The position numbers and the translations under genes are program-made. From positions 1-7,389 of the forward strand of contig DOKQ01000045.1 of assembly GCA_003510215.1 (NCBI GenBank): a stretch of 7,389 nucleotides of DNA, in the 5' to 3' direction. Below the pieces are notes generated by a model, which worked only from the letters and a program-made list of their open reading frames with translations, searched no databases and was not told where the DNA came from. Of this stretch, positions 6,510 to 7,389 are shown piece by piece. How positions within the stretch are numbered: position 1 is the first letter of the stretch; each line of letters begins with the position of its first letter. The stretch is from Erysipelotrichaceae bacterium. Its GTDB lineage: Bacteria > Bacillota_I > Bacilli_A > Erysipelotrichales > Erysipelotrichaceae.

Positions 6510-7389
6510 AACTCATTCCTTAGAAGAGAACAAATGGTTGTGGCAACTCCACTGGCATCAAGACCATAGTGAGCCTTAATTTCCTCACTGCTCCCCGTTA
6601 CTAGAATCTCACTTGCAAAACCCAAGGTTTTTAAACGAACTGGACAATACTCACTAACGACTCGAGCAACTTCACTACCTAAACCACCCACAACTGTATG
6701 TTCCTCAAGGGTCACTAGAATTTTAGATTTGCTTGCTAAGTCAACAATCAATGATTTATCCAAAGGTTTAATCGTTGGCATACTTACAACACCTACTGAA
6801 AACCCAGATTGTTCAATGATTTCTGATGCTAAAACAGCCGTAGCTACCATTTCACCTGTAGCTATGATTGTCACATCACTTCCTTTTTTCAAAGAAATTC
6901 CCTGCCCTACTTTAAAATCCTCAATGACTCCGGTATGCACCACAGGTACGGCATTACGACCAATACGAATATAGGTAGGCACAGCATCTTCATATACCCT
7001 CTGCAAAACAGCCTTCATTTCGTAAGCATCTGCAGGTGCAAACACTCTAAAATTAGCCAATGACCCCATAACTGCAAAGTCATGTAACGTATGATGAGTA
7101 AAGCCCAACTGCCCATAACTTACCCCACTACTCACACCCACAACAACGACGGGCAAATTGTTATATGCAATATCAGCTTTTAACTGTTCTAAACTACGTG
7201 CAGTGATAAAACAGGATGGAGATGCCACAAATGGTTGATTTTTCCAACGGAAAGTCCTGAAGCGATACCAATCAGATTCTGCTCGGCAATACCGACTTCA
7301 ACCACTCGTTCTGGAAACTTCATTCCAAACTCACTCACCCCCGCGCTACCACGAGAATCAGAGACAACAAGACATATCGAAGGATCCAG
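6506..7389 (-). pseudogene. Transketolase C-terminal subunit, candidate apulose-4-phosphate transketolase, frameshifted as given
   Basis: Homologue of split transketolase beta subunits, which carry the thiamine-diphosphate pyrimidine-binding and C-terminal domains and need an N-terminal subunit. About 295 codons are visible, so only 15-25 residues lie beyond the edge. The 5' part reads DPSICLVVSDSRGSAG, then FPERVVEVGIAEQN (the Glu of GIAEQN activates the cofactor) and IGIASGLSVGK. Here the frame breaks. Family sequence continues in the -1 frame as NQPFVASPSCFITARSLEQ from about 7240, running through DVTIIATGEM and TLEEHTVVGGLGSEVA to TGA at 6508-6506. The break is at an A5 run (7243-7239); one extra A would restore the whole protein. 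Unrepaired, the upstream frame stops at 7191-7189. The decay is confined to this single base and the rest is well preserved, so a sequencing error or very recent mutation is more likely than an old pseudogene. In the apiose route the enzyme makes xylulose 5-phosphate and DHAP from apulose 4-phosphate and glyceraldehyde 3-phosphate. Confidence 0.8.

Noticed and set aside
6729..6974. Plus-strand open frame of 81 codons
   Set aside because: Antisense to clear transketolase coding sequence, with no independent support.
7238..7244. Programmed -1 ribosomal frameshift in the transketolase gene
   Set aside because: The zero-frame codons are GGA AAA ATC. The P-site Lys tRNA could re-pair after slipping, but the A-site Ile tRNA could not pair with AAT. 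This is not an X-XXY-YYZ heptamer, the A-run is only five long, and a metabolic transketolase has no known need for it.

Overview
This window is typical of a low-GC Bacillota (Firmicutes). It has a Lac-family PTS component, Shine-Dalgarno-led and TTG-started genes on tightly coupled operons, an intrinsic terminator with a U-tract, and standard stop usage. A class-level guess such as Erysipelotrichia or Clostridia would only be a guess. Every recognisable gene lies on the minus strand, so transcription runs from right to left.

Right and centre (about 7389 to 2061) is the 3' part of a carbohydrate operon. In transcription order it holds a transketolase C-terminal (pyrimidine-binding) subunit, a glycerol-kinase-like FGGY kinase, an L-fucose/arabinose-isomerase-fold isomerase, a DUF4038/GH140 apiosidase-like glycoside hydrolase without a signal peptide, and a Lac/cellobiose-type PTS IIB protein. 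A strong intrinsic terminator follows. The genes overlap by 4 to 17 nt or are separated by 5 nt or less. Isomerase, ketose kinase and split transketolase beside an apiosidase-like hydrolase match the known transketolase route for D-apiose: apiose to apulose to apulose 4-phosphate, then xylulose 5-phosphate plus DHAP. My reading is an operon for an apiose-containing glycoside (plant apiosides such as apiin, or pectic fragments) taken up by a PTS and cleaved in the cytoplasm. The enzyme families are seen in the sequence; the substrate is inferred. The transketolase subunit carries a one-base frameshift in an A5 run as given here. Its N-terminal partner, the PTS IIC/IIA genes, the operon promoter and any regulator would lie beyond the right edge.

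Middle-left (2057 to about 1197) holds a two-domain GNAT acetyltransferase with its own promoter, tucked directly behind the operon terminator, and a weak candidate terminator after it.

Left (1145 to 1) is noticeably more AT-rich by hand count of sample lines. It has a good promoter, a possible 44-residue leader ORF and an unrecognised gene that overlaps the leader by 8 nt. That gene is open through the left edge (at least 309 residues) and has a probable helix-hairpin-helix segment. The base-composition change suggests a boundary with accessory DNA. I saw no tRNA, rRNA, CRISPR array or insertion sequence.
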